NCBI GenBank assembly: GCA_964591105.1
Contig: CAZPZR010000058.1
Span: 1 to 11,453 of the forward strand
DNA: 11,453 bases
Direction: 5' to 3'
DNA from: CAZPZR01 sp964591105
GTDB lineage: Bacteria > Bacillota > Clostridia > Lachnospirales > Lachnospiraceae
Both the position numbers and the translations under genes were made by a program. Shown here one piece after another: positions 1-5,684 of this stretch. Below the pieces are notes generated by a model. It ran no database searches, was not told the DNA's origin, and saw only the letters and a list, made by a program, of their open reading frames with translations. Every line of letters starts with the position of its first letter. Position 1 is the stretch's first letter.

Positions 1-173
1 CCCAGCGTTATACGATGCCTTATCGGGAAGTCACTGCAGTGTTGACAGACATTGGCAATGAGGGTGTGTTATTGCACACCCTAAGGTCTAAGGAATCTGT
101 CTCTGGCAGATTCCTGTGGTCACTTGAATGTTTCAAATCGGAAAGTTTCTGGAGAACAAAAATCCATTTCTGA
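1..173 (+). pseudogene. cotJC: cotJC, 5' segment, interrupted (left end beyond window)
   Basis: Read from base 3, this segment encodes QRYTMPYREVTAVLTDIG, which I recognise as the part of the spore coat protein CotJC (manganese-catalase family) just before its EExAHxE metal-binding motif. About 45 N-terminal residues lie left of the window. CotJC-type identity ends at base 55 (the GG of a glycine codon). From there the frame runs into the inserted element, adds 38 unrelated residues (57-170) and stops at TGA 171-173. As it stands it would give a truncated CotJC lacking most metal ligands. The rest of the gene is at 3003-3425 on the same strand, and joining 55 to 3005 restores the frame exactly. 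In B. subtilis cotJC is the last gene of the mother-cell cotJABC operon. The upstream genes here would be outside the window. The identity is from memory of the family and is strong once both halves are read together. Confidence 0.9.
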
Positions 174-1702
174 GGAAGTAGATTCAATTTCAGCTCCACA
201 TGCTGGTCATGGTAAACAACCATTTGATCTAATATATTTTTATAGAAGATTTCGCTTTCTGTTATTCCATTTACCATATCAGTAACTTGTTTTTGTACGT
301 CACTTTTCAGAGAACCTGTTTCATAGTGGAGTTGTTCTTTTTCTTTGACTGTCTGGAGTCTCTCCTGCAATTCACTAATCTGTTTGTCATAACGTTCATT
401 CATCATTCGCATATCCTCCTTGGTAATATTTTTTGAAAAGAAAGCATCTAATACATTTTGTTTCTTTTCCTTGATTTCTTCCATTTCATATTGCAGTTTT
501 TCTTCGGAATCAGCATCCTTACTTTCACAATTGGAAATAGCGTCCATGGCAATCGAAACAACGTTATGAATAACCCATTTTTTATCCATTTGAATGGTGC
601 TCAAGGATTGTTTTAGCATATCCATTGCAAGTTCATCTCGAATCTGCCTTCCAATATCGCATCCAACTTCATTTCCTTGAACATCTTGATGAACTCGTCC
701 TTCACTGGCTGCCGTAATACAGCCCCAGCGTTTATATGTGGAACCGTCTTTTCGTTTGCGTTGTCTGGATACGAAACTGGCACCACATTCCCCACATTTG
801 ATTTTGCCGGAGAAAACATAACGATTGGAGTGACCTTTTCCATAGTCGGCACGAAGATTACGTTTTGCCAGTTCATCTTGCACCAGATTCCAAAGGTCTC
901 GGTCAATAATCGGTTCGTGATGATTTTCAATACAAATCATTTCTTCCTCCCCATGATTGTATTTTTTCGCATGTGTCAAATAATCAGGTGTAATTGTTTT
1001 CTTTTGCACCAAATCACCAACGTATTTTTCATTCTTTAAAATTTTGATGATGTGTGTGTTACTCCATTTTGTGTTCCCAGTATAACTTTTATAACCTGCC
1101 TCACGAAGCTCTCTTGCAATAACAGAAGTTCCTTTTTTCTCATTGCCATACTTATGAAAAATCAGTTTTACGATTTCAGCCCCTTCTGGATTGATCGTCA
1201 TTTTCCCATCCTTCACATCATAACCAAGCATAGAACGTCCAAAAACAACGCCTTGTTCCATACGGCGAGTCTGGCCCCATTTCACACGGGCAGAAGTTTT
1301 ACGACTTTCTTCCTGTGCAAGAGAACCCATGATAGAAAGTCTCAATTCTGCATCCGGAGCAGAAGTCGTGATTCCGTCGTTCATAAAGATTACATAGACG
1401 CCCAGTGCTTTGAGTTCTCTGGTATAAGATATGGTATCTAAAATATTTCTTGAAAAACGACTGACTTCCTTTGTGATGATGAGGTTAAATTTACCCATAT
1501 GAGCATCATTGATCATTTGGTTGAATCTGGTACGTTTCTTCGTTGATGTTCCAGAGATTCCTTCATCTGCATAGATATCATATAATTCCCAGTCAGGCTG
1601 TCGTTCGATATATTCCTTGAAATATCGCTGCTGAGATTCGAAAGAATTTGTCTGGTCATCTTTATCTGTCGATACGCGACAATAACTTGCTACTTTTACC
1701 AC
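20..1702 (-). CDS. Large serine recombinase (site-specific integrase/excisionase)
   Basis: This 560-aa protein carries out DNA cleavage and strand exchange through a serine nucleophile and is the obvious candidate for integrating and excising the surrounding element. Residues 1-150 are the resolvase-type catalytic domain, with YCRVS (Ser11 as likely nucleophile), DEGISGTS (47-54) and KEVSRFSRN (78-86). Residues 155-280 are the recombinase DNA-binding domain. A zinc ribbon follows with Cys303, Cys306, Cys328 and Cys348, then a charged coiled-coil region around 395-455. The length fits the large serine recombinase family. It starts with GTG at 1702, preceded by AGGAGA inside the end of the upstream small gene, so translation is probably coupled. 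The stop at 20-22 lies outside the element: Pro550 spans the GG core and residues 551-560 are read from antisense cotJC DNA. In the circular form the frame would instead end with 13 different residues (KGELLLHTLPKID). No disabling mutation is visible. Confidence 0.96.
   Translation of the reverse strand: MVKVASYCRVSTDKDDQTNSFESQQRYFKEYIERQPDWELYDIYADEGISGTSTKKRTRFNQMINDAHMGKFNLIITKEVSRFSRNILDTISYTRELKALGVYVIFMNDGITTSAPDAELRLSIMGSLAQEESRKTSARVKWGQTRRMEQGVVFGRSMLGYDVKDGKMTINPEGAEIVKLIFHKYGNEKKGTSVIARELREAGYKSYTGNTKWSNTHIIKILKNEKYVGDLVQKKTITPDYLTHAKKYNHGEEEMICIENHHEPIIDRDLWNLVQDELAKRNLRADYGKGHSNRYVFSGKIKCGECGASFVSRQRKRKDGSTYKRWGCITAASEGRVHQDVQGNEVGCDIGRQIRDELAMDMLKQSLSTIQMDKKWVIHNVVSIAMDAISNCESKDADSEEKLQYEMEEIKEKKQNVLDAFFSKNITKEDMRMMNERYDKQISELQERLQTVKEKEQLHYETGSLKSDVQKQVTDMVNGITESEIFYKNILDQMVVYHDQHVELKLNLLPQKWIFVLQKLSDLKHSSDHRNLPETDSLDLRVCNNTPSLPMSVNTAVTSR
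36..82. other. Left attachment site (attL) with 16-bp terminal inverted repeat
   Basis: The likely crossover dinucleotide is GG at 54-55. Left of it is cotJC (bacterial half-site). Right of it is the element arm: an 11-bp spacer (56-66) followed by TGTTATTGCACACCCT (67-82). That 16-mer is the exact reverse complement of 2976-2991 at the other end. Inside this arm, 61-82 also forms a local hairpin, AGGGTGTG-TTATTG-CACACCCT, that the right arm lacks. Large serine recombinases cut at a central 2-bp overlap, which fits GG being the only sequence shared at the two junctions. The whole site lies within the 3' end of the recombinase reading frame. Confidence 0.85.
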
Positions 1703-1704
1703 CG

Positions 1705-1896
1705 TTATCTCCTCTCACACTGACATTGCTCTTTTAATCTCATTTCTGCAAAACGATATTGCACATCATCCAAGGTTCCCTGTTCTTTCAGAGCCAGCAA
1801 CAGCGATTTCTGATAATGGAACAAAAACTCACAATCAGAGTTCCAAATAACTTCTCGATCGTTTTCTATTTCTTTCAAAACCGCTATCTCTTTCAT
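1705..1896 (-). CDS. Small 63-aa protein coupled to the recombinase (SHOCT-like; possible directionality factor)
   Basis: This encodes 63 residues, rich in Glu, Leu and Arg. The C-terminal half (LLALKEQGTLDDVQYRFAEM) has the pattern of a short SHOCT-like helical pair: leucines, then a G-[ST]-L-[DS]-[DE] turn, then a second helix. Short proteins of this kind often precede recombinases in Clostridia, as I recall from the family context. The ATG at 1894-1896 has a strong AGGAGG at 8-nt spacing. Its stop (TAA at 1705-1707) is 2 nt from the GTG of the recombinase, and the recombinase ribosome binding site lies within its last codons, so the two form one transcription and translation unit. Function is unknown. 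Its size and position make it a candidate recombination directionality factor or recombinase partner, which is inference only. Confidence 0.75.
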   Translation of the reverse strand: MKEIAVLKEIENDREVIWNSDCEFLFHYQKSLLLALKEQGTLDDVQYRFAEMRLKEQCQCERR

Positions 1897-1990
1897 GCCA
1901 CCGCCCTCCTACTATTTCATATGTATTCCGCAGACTTGGCCACTTTGTAATATAGAAGAAATTCTTTTTTATTTCTCTTTCGACTATCCC

Positions 1991-2019
1991 TACATTTTTT
2001 CGACGTTTTATGCTACAAT
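1991..2019 (+). promoter_or_regulatory. Probable promoter of the acetyltransferase gene (extended -10)
   Basis: TGCTACAAT (2011-2019) is a good extended -10 (TGnTACAAT), about 35 nt before the ATG at 2054. The position for a -35 box (about 1991-1996, TACATT) is only weakly matching, as is common with extended -10 promoters. The divergent recombinase promoter should lie in the same intergenic stretch, but I see only weak candidates for it. Confidence 0.5.
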
Positions 2020-2053
2020 TAACAACAAACTTGTCAACATTGAGGTAACAAAC

Positions 2054-2872
2054 ATGATGAAAAAATTTAAAAAATGGTTCGAACAGAAATTTCTGATTAA
2101 GGTAGAATCTGTAACCGATGATTCTCGTTTCGAGGAAATTTCTAATGTAATTGGATGTTCCTTTCAAACTGCAATGAAGAACGATCACTTTGCATTTACA
2201 CACTACGAAGACTTTCAAGAAAATCTGGCAGCTGTATTAGAGGAAGGCGGACAAATTTTCATTGTAAAATATGGAAGAAAGATTGTTGGTACTATTTCCC
2301 TTGCTCACAAGGAAGTAAACAGATGGTATCACAAAGGTGAAGCTGTTAAATTATCACTTTTTGCGATTTTGCCTGACTATCAGCATCTTGGATTAGGAAA
2401 ACAATTAATTTCTATCGTCTTAGATTACGCAAAAGAACAGAATCTGCCTGTTGTATTGAATACACCGGAGAAAAATCTTAACGTTATTCAATACTATGAA
2501 AAATATGGATTTTATAAGGTAAGAATGTATTTATCTGAAGAACACTACAGTGTAGCAATGTATCGTCCTTTAGAAGGTAATGACTCCTTTAAGCAAAAGA
2601 AACGATATCGAAAATCTGTGCTCCTGTGTCTTATGAAGAATTGGACCATTTGTGGCACACAATCTGATAAAGACATTCAAAAGCGTTGGAAAAAGTACTA
2701 TCTTCCTTATCTGGAATGTGAAAATGAAGATGTGCGAACAGATATGCGTAATGCCTATCGTAAGTTTGAAATTTCTCCAAAGCAATATAAACGGTTAAAT
2801 TTTGAATCCTTGACAGAAGATGAACGGAAAGAAGCAGTGAAATCTGATAAGTCAGCTGCTCATTCCTCTTAA
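2054..2872 (+). CDS. GNAT-family N-acetyltransferase with unassigned C-terminal extension (element cargo)
   Basis: This 272-aa protein probably transfers an acetyl group from acetyl-CoA to an unknown amine. Residues 15-172 are the GNAT fold. The strand and P-loop region reads LSLFAILPDYQHLGLGKQLI (100-119), with the acetyl-CoA motif Q-x-x-G-x-G at 110-115. The late motif around Tyr147-Tyr148-Glu149 (YYEKYGF) is typical of the family. Residues 180-272 are basic and aromatic-rich and match no domain I recognise. The frame is open upstream to 1895, but I chose ATG 2054 because GAGGT (2042-2046) sits 7 nt before it and the N-terminus MMKKFKKWFE has a sensible composition. It diverges from the recombinase operon across about 157 bp and ends at the terminator 2900-2940. 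It is the only evident cargo gene. Whether it acts on spore or cell-envelope material cannot be read from the sequence. Confidence 0.85.
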   Translation: MMKKFKKWFEQKFLIKVESVTDDSRFEEISNVIGCSFQTAMKNDHFAFTHYEDFQENLAAVLEEGGQIFIVKYGRKIVGTISLAHKEVNRWYHKGEAVKLSLFAILPDYQHLGLGKQLISIVLDYAKEQNLPVVLNTPEKNLNVIQYYEKYGFYKVRMYLSEEHYSVAMYRPLEGNDSFKQKKRYRKSVLLCLMKNWTICGTQSDKDIQKRWKKYYLPYLECENEDVRTDMRNAYRKFEISPKQYKRLNFESLTEDERKEAVKSDKSAAHSS

Positions 2873-2899
2873 ATATTTCAAATTAAAAACTTTTAAAAG

Positions 2900-2940
2900 A
2901 AAAATCTCTGAAATTCTTCAAAAGAAAATCAGAGATTTTT
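2900..2940 (+). terminator. Rho-independent terminator after the acetyltransferase gene
   Basis: A perfect 12-bp inverted repeat, AAAAATCTCTGA (2900-2911) and TCAGAGATTTTT (2929-2940), with a 17-nt loop and a T run in the 3' arm. It is 28 bp past the acetyltransferase stop and inside the element, so element transcription should stop before the cotJC 3' half. The A-rich left arm makes it potentially bidirectional. Confidence 0.85.
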
Positions 2941-2975
2941 GATTCTTATTCAAGTGTTGTCAATCTATTTTCGGA

Positions 2976-3024
2976 AGGGTGTGCAATAACAACTCCCCTT
3001 TAGGTACAGAAGAACTTGCTCACT
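2976..3024. other. Right attachment site (attR) with 16-bp terminal inverted repeat
   Basis: AGGGTGTGCAATAACA (2976-2991) is followed by an 11-bp spacer (2992-3002), the GG core (3003-3004) and then cotJC coding sequence. Spacing from repeat to core is identical to the left end. Joining the two element ends would recreate an attP of about 56 bp. Its arms match at 21 of 27 positions around the GG by my count: the outer 16 are perfect and the inner 11 match at 5. The inferred attB is cotJC sequence ...GACATTGGTACAGAAG... The core assignment rests on scarless frame restoration plus equal spacing; I did not see an excised copy. Confidence 0.85.
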
Positions 3025-3425
3025 TAGAGATTATCTGTGCCATCGTGCATCAACTCACGCGCAATCTGACTCCTGAAGAAATCACAAAATACGGCTTCGA
3101 AAAATATTACGTTGATCATACCCTTGCTCTCTGGCCACAGTCTGCTGGCGGAACCGCTTGGACTGCCAACTATTTCCAATCCAAAGGCGACCCTATCACA
3201 GATCTCCACGAAGATATGGCTGCTGAGCAGAAAGCCCGCACCACTTATGACAATATTCTTCGTCTCATCAAAGATCCAGAAGTCGCAGATCCAATCCGAT
3301 TCTTGCGCGAACGAGAAATTGTTCATTATCAGCGTTTTGGCGAAGGGCTGCGAATTGTGCAGGATAAATTAGACAGTAAAAACTTCTACGCATTTAACCC
3401 TGAATTTGATATTTCTCAAAATTAG
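3003..3425 (+). CDS. cotJC: cotJC, 3' segment (spore coat protein CotJC, manganese-catalase family), split from its 5' part
   Basis: This is the C-terminal 140 residues of CotJC, a spore coat protein of the manganese-catalase family. It holds the di-metal site motifs: E-L-A-H at residues 4-7 of this segment (GTEELAHLE), Glu75 in the AAEQKAR stretch, and E-I-V-H ending at His108 (REREIVH). These line up with the Glu/His ligands known in Mn catalases. The first family ligand, a Glu in the N-terminal helix, would be on the other fragment, left of the window. The frame is open back to a GTG at 2979, but 2979-3002 is element sequence with no properly spaced ribosome binding site, so I do not take it as a real start. 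Joined to the 5' segment, the protein would have near-normal CotJC length, slightly extended at the C-terminus. There is no frameshift or internal stop in this half, which argues against long-standing decay. Confidence 0.92.
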   Translation, partial: GTEELAHLEIICAIVHQLTRNLTPEEITKYGFEKYYVDHTLALWPQSAGGTAWTANYFQSKGDPITDLHEDMAAEQKARTTYDNILRLIKDPEVADPIRFLREREIVHYQRFGEGLRIVQDKLDSKNFYAFNPEFDISQN

Positions 3426-3444
3426 TTCTCTCTATCATCTAAAT

Positions 3445-3480
3445 AAAACCGGAGATATCAACACTGACATCTCCGGTTTT
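3445..3480. terminator. Bidirectional terminator between cotJC and the zinc-ribbon gene
   Basis: AAAACCGGAGAT (3445-3456) and ATCTCCGGTTTT (3469-3480) form a perfect 12-bp stem with a 12-nt loop and A/T runs on both sides. It sits between two convergent genes, 20 bp after the cotJC stop and 9 bp before the stop of the minus-strand gene, so it can serve both. Confidence 0.92.
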
Positions 3481-3488
3481 TCACCTAA

Positions 3489-3908
3489 TTATTTCAAAAG
3501 CATATATACAATGACTGCTGCCACAACAAGAATCGCGATTCCAAGAATAATAACTGGTGCTTTGGATAATTTTTCATCTTCTTCATAATCAAAATCATCC
3601 ACGTAATCATCCATAATTTCCTGTTCTCTTACTTTTGGTTTTGGCTGTGCTTTTTTCTTTTTCTTTCCATCACCTACAGCGAGCATCTCATCATACGCCT
3701 TGCGCATCTCTGTCTCACGTTTTTCACGAACATGCTTTGGTGGAATGTTAGAATACTTCTGACCATCCACTTTTTCCTCTGTTCTCTTTTCCGCTCTCTG
3801 TTCTTTCGTTGCTGGTTTTTTAAATTTCTTTTTGCAATCGTAGCATAATAAATAATTCGGATCTTTCTTACTTGGTCTTAACTGCTGACCACATATCGGA
3901 CACTTCAT
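3489..3908 (-). CDS. Zinc-ribbon, tail-anchored membrane protein of unknown function
   Basis: This is a 139-aa protein. The N-terminus is a small zinc ribbon with Cys3, Cys6, Cys22 and Cys25 (CPIC...CYDC). Residues 28-115 are a highly charged, probably disordered linker: Lys-rich first, then a KKKKK stretch, then an acidic run (DDYVDDFDYEEDE). Residues about 118-138 form one hydrophobic segment (APVIILGIAILVVAAVIVYM), ending two residues from the stop. The predicted topology is a cytoplasmic zinc ribbon held to the membrane by a C-terminal anchor. ATG 3908 follows GAGGAGG at about 10-nt spacing. It lies downstream of the htrA-type gene in the same direction but has its own promoter. I do not recognise a named family beyond this architecture. 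Confidence 0.85.
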   Translation of the reverse strand: MKCPICGQQLRPSKKDPNYLLCYDCKKKFKKPATKEQRAEKRTEEKVDGQKYSNIPPKHVREKRETEMRKAYDEMLAVGDGKKKKKAQPKPKVREQEIMDDYVDDFDYEEDEKLSKAPVIILGIAILVVAAVIVYMLLK

Positions 3909-3946
3909 CGGTACTTATGCCTCCTCGTATTGTAATCTCAACATTC

Positions 3947-3976
3947 ATTATACTACACAAAAGCCGAAATAGTAAA
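3947..3976 (-). promoter_or_regulatory. Promoter of the zinc-ribbon gene
   Basis: On the minus strand, TTTACT (-35, 3971-3976), an 18-bp spacer and a perfect TATAAT (-10, 3947-3952), about 40 nt before the ATG. It lies just past the stop of the upstream protease gene, so this gene can be expressed on its own. Confidence 0.75.
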
Positions 3977-3979
3977 GAC

Positions 3980-5251
3980 TTACTGTGATTTCTTTCCCAA
4001 GGTAAGTTCTACTGTAGATTCTTTGTATTCTCCATTCGCTGCTGGCTGGCTGATCGTTACTTCTACCTTTTCTCCGGCTTCATAATACTGAAGTTCTCCC
4101 TGAAGATCTTCCATACTTTCTATTGTTGATCCACCAAATTTCACAATGATGCATCCTTTTGTAATGCCAGCTTTCTTAGCCGGACTTCCACTTTCTACTT
4201 CTGCAACATATACACCCATTGGGAGATTGTACATCTGTGAACTATTTTCATCCACGTCATATCCCTGAATGCCAATAAATCCTTGCTTTGCTTCATCTAC
4301 TTTTTTCTTTGTTTTCTGATTCATGAGTTCCTGAATAATATCACTTGCATCAGAACTTGGAATGGCATAGCCCATACCTTCCACTGTTGAATCAGATACT
4401 TTTGCAACATTGATACCGATAACTTCACCATTTGCATTCAGAAGTGCTCCACCACTGTTACCTGGGTTGATTGCTGCATCTGTCTGGATCAAATTTCCTT
4501 CATATCCATCTAAGGTTCTCTCTGTCGCCGAAACAATTCCTGATGTTACGGACTGTCCATACCCTAAAGCATTTCCAATTGCAATTGTAGGTTCTCCAAC
4601 CTGAAGCTTAGAAGAATCGCCAAGCTGAGCAACTGCAATTTCATCTAAGGTTGATTCTTTCACATCACTTAAGTTTACTGCGATGACCGCAAGATCTTTG
4701 TTCGCATCTGTACCCTTGACATTCGCTTCTACACTTTCTTCATCGATAAAAGATACTGTCAATGATTCATAGCCTTCCACAACGTGATTATTCGTCACAA
4801 TCAAAAGTTCATCATCTGTCTGCGCAATAATAATTCCAGAACCTGCACTTGTAATCTCTTTTTCGCGGATTCCTCCAAAGAAATCCTGCACCTGCTCTAT
4901 TCCAAGATTTGTAATTGATACAACGGACGGCATTGAATTCTTCGCAATCGTTGCAATATCAGAATCCACAGTACTGTCACTATGTGTAGATATGGTTGTA
5001 CTATCCACGCTCTTCGTTGACTTTCCAACATTCGCCGTTGTACCAAGTAATTTAGAACCAATCAAATTGGTTGCCTGAAAGGCTGCACTTGCGACCACAC
5101 CACACGCTACCGCAAGCCCAAGAACCTTCACCCACTTTGGAACAGGTTTTTTCTCTCTTTTCGGTTTCTGTTCATACTGATATTGATAATGATTCTGTCC
5201 CTGATTATCTCCGTCATCACCTGGTGTGTAATACGTATATCTGTTTTCCAT
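3980..5251 (-). CDS. HtrA/DegP-type membrane-anchored serine protease with PDZ domain
   Basis: This 423-aa trypsin-like protease degrades or checks misfolded envelope proteins outside the membrane. Residues 1-40 are a Tyr/Gln-rich, then Lys-rich, cytoplasmic tail. Residues about 41-60 are a single membrane segment (signal anchor), followed by a Ser/Thr-rich linker to about 97. The protease domain follows with the complete catalytic triad: His156 (TNNHVVEG), Asp186 (KDLAVIAV) and Ser266 (GNSGGALL). A PDZ domain occupies about 325-420 (GSPAKKAGI, then LQYYEAGE). Length and order fit the single-PDZ HtrA proteins of Firmicutes (HtrA, HtrB, YyxA). Start at ATG 5251 with AAGGAGA before it. A good sigma-A-type promoter lies at 5283-5311. 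No CssRS-type regulator is in the window. Paralogue assignment (htrA, htrB or degP) cannot be made from sequence alone. Confidence 0.95.
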   Translation of the reverse strand: MENRYTYYTPGDDGDNQGQNHYQYQYEQKPKREKKPVPKWVKVLGLAVACGVVASAAFQATNLIGSKLLGTTANVGKSTKSVDSTTISTHSDSTVDSDIATIAKNSMPSVVSITNLGIEQVQDFFGGIREKEITSAGSGIIIAQTDDELLIVTNNHVVEGYESLTVSFIDEESVEANVKGTDANKDLAVIAVNLSDVKESTLDEIAVAQLGDSSKLQVGEPTIAIGNALGYGQSVTSGIVSATERTLDGYEGNLIQTDAAINPGNSGGALLNANGEVIGINVAKVSDSTVEGMGYAIPSSDASDIIQELMNQKTKKKVDEAKQGFIGIQGYDVDENSSQMYNLPMGVYVAEVESGSPAKKAGITKGCIIVKFGGSTIESMEDLQGELQYYEAGEKVEVTISQPAANGEYKESTVELTLGKKSQ

Positions 5252-5282
5252 AAAAACATCTCCTTACATTTCCTCTTGATGA

Positions 5283-5311
5283 TTTATAGTTTATACATAA
5301 AATGTGTTCAA
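5283..5311 (-). promoter_or_regulatory. Promoter of the HtrA-type protease gene
   Basis: On the minus strand, TTGAAC (-35, 5306-5311), exactly 17 bp of spacer, and TATAAA (-10, 5283-5288), 31 bp before the ATG at 5251. It separates the protease gene from azlCD. I see no terminator hairpin after azlD. Confidence 0.75.
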
Positions 5312-5351
5312 TTTGTGTTTAAACCATGATGAATTTATAAAAATCATAAAA

Positions 5352-5684
5352 TTAAAATACCATTTGTACTAATACCATATACAAAACAGTTCCCACACCA
5401 ATACTCAAAAGATTATTCCGCTTCCATACATGAAGTCCTGCTGTCACACAGACACAGATAAGCTCTGGGATTCCATGTGGTGCTTCTACAATCTTCGTAG
5501 ATTTCAGGCAATAGACTACTAACATTCCGATAATCGCTGGAGTCAGCACCTGTCCAAGATACTGTATCACTGACGGAATCTCTTTCCCCTTTGGAAACAG
5601 CAAAAAAGGAACCACTCTCGTTGCAAATGTTGTGAGTGCTACCACTAAAATAATTAAAAAAGATACTCCTGCACTTACTGGCAT
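5352..5684 (-). CDS. azlD: AzlD-type small subunit of branched-chain amino-acid exporter
   Basis: This is a 110-aa, very hydrophobic protein with about four membrane segments. The N-terminal region TTFATRVVPFLLF (residues 18-30) is the characteristic AzlD stretch, including the conserved T-R-x-x-P-F-x-L. In the family AzlD partners AzlC to export branched-chain amino acids and toxic analogues. It overlaps the end of azlC by 10 bp (5675-5684), so the two are co-translated. Length matches the family (about 100-110 aa). Confidence 0.9.
   Translation of the reverse strand: MPVSAGVSFLIILVVALTTFATRVVPFLLFPKGKEIPSVIQYLGQVLTPAIIGMLVVYCLKSTKIVEAPHGIPELICVCVTAGLHVWKRNNLLSIGVGTVLYMVLVQMVF

Larger units (their letters stand above)
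54..3004. mobile_element. 2.95-kb serine-recombinase element inserted in cotJC
   Basis: The unit lies between two GG dinucleotides, 54-55 and 3003-3004, and one copy plus the intervening DNA is 2,949 bp. The flanks join into an intact CotJC reading frame, which fixes the boundaries independently of any repeat search. The element encodes a large serine recombinase and a small coupled gene on the minus strand, and a GNAT acetyltransferase on the plus strand. There are no replication, conjugation, capsid or resistance genes. Both ends carry the same 16-bp inverted repeat (67-82 and 2976-2991), 11 bp from the GG. A rho-independent terminator (2900-2940) closes the acetyltransferase gene before the right end. 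Layout and insertion in a sporulation gene resemble the skin-like intervening elements of Bacillus and Clostridioides. It could equally be a minimal, selfish integrated element with cargo. Confidence 0.92.

Noticed and set aside
61..82. AGGGTGTG-TTATTG-CACACCCT hairpin as a terminator for the recombinase
   Set aside because: No T run follows on either strand, and 16 of the 22 bases are explained by the att arm repeat, so it is better read as part of the attachment site.
613..1441. Plus-strand open frames inside the recombinase region
   Set aside because: They are antisense shadows of the recombinase gene with no family resemblance or ribosome binding sites.
1895..2053. Longer acetyltransferase start at 1895
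   Set aside because: The extra residues have no ribosome binding site and cover the divergent promoter region; ATG 2054 has GAGGT at good spacing.
1897..2053. A sporulation sigma-E or sigma-K promoter controlling the recombinase operon
   Set aside because: I looked for matches such as CATACAnT or CATAnnnTA at proper spacing. Only loose ones (e.g. CATATGAA on the minus strand) are present, so I make no claim.
2979..3002. GTG at 2979 as a true start of a separate short manganese-catalase gene
   Set aside because: These bases are the element arm, the purine stretch before the GTG is too close to act as a ribosome binding site, and the protein would lack the N-terminal metal ligand.
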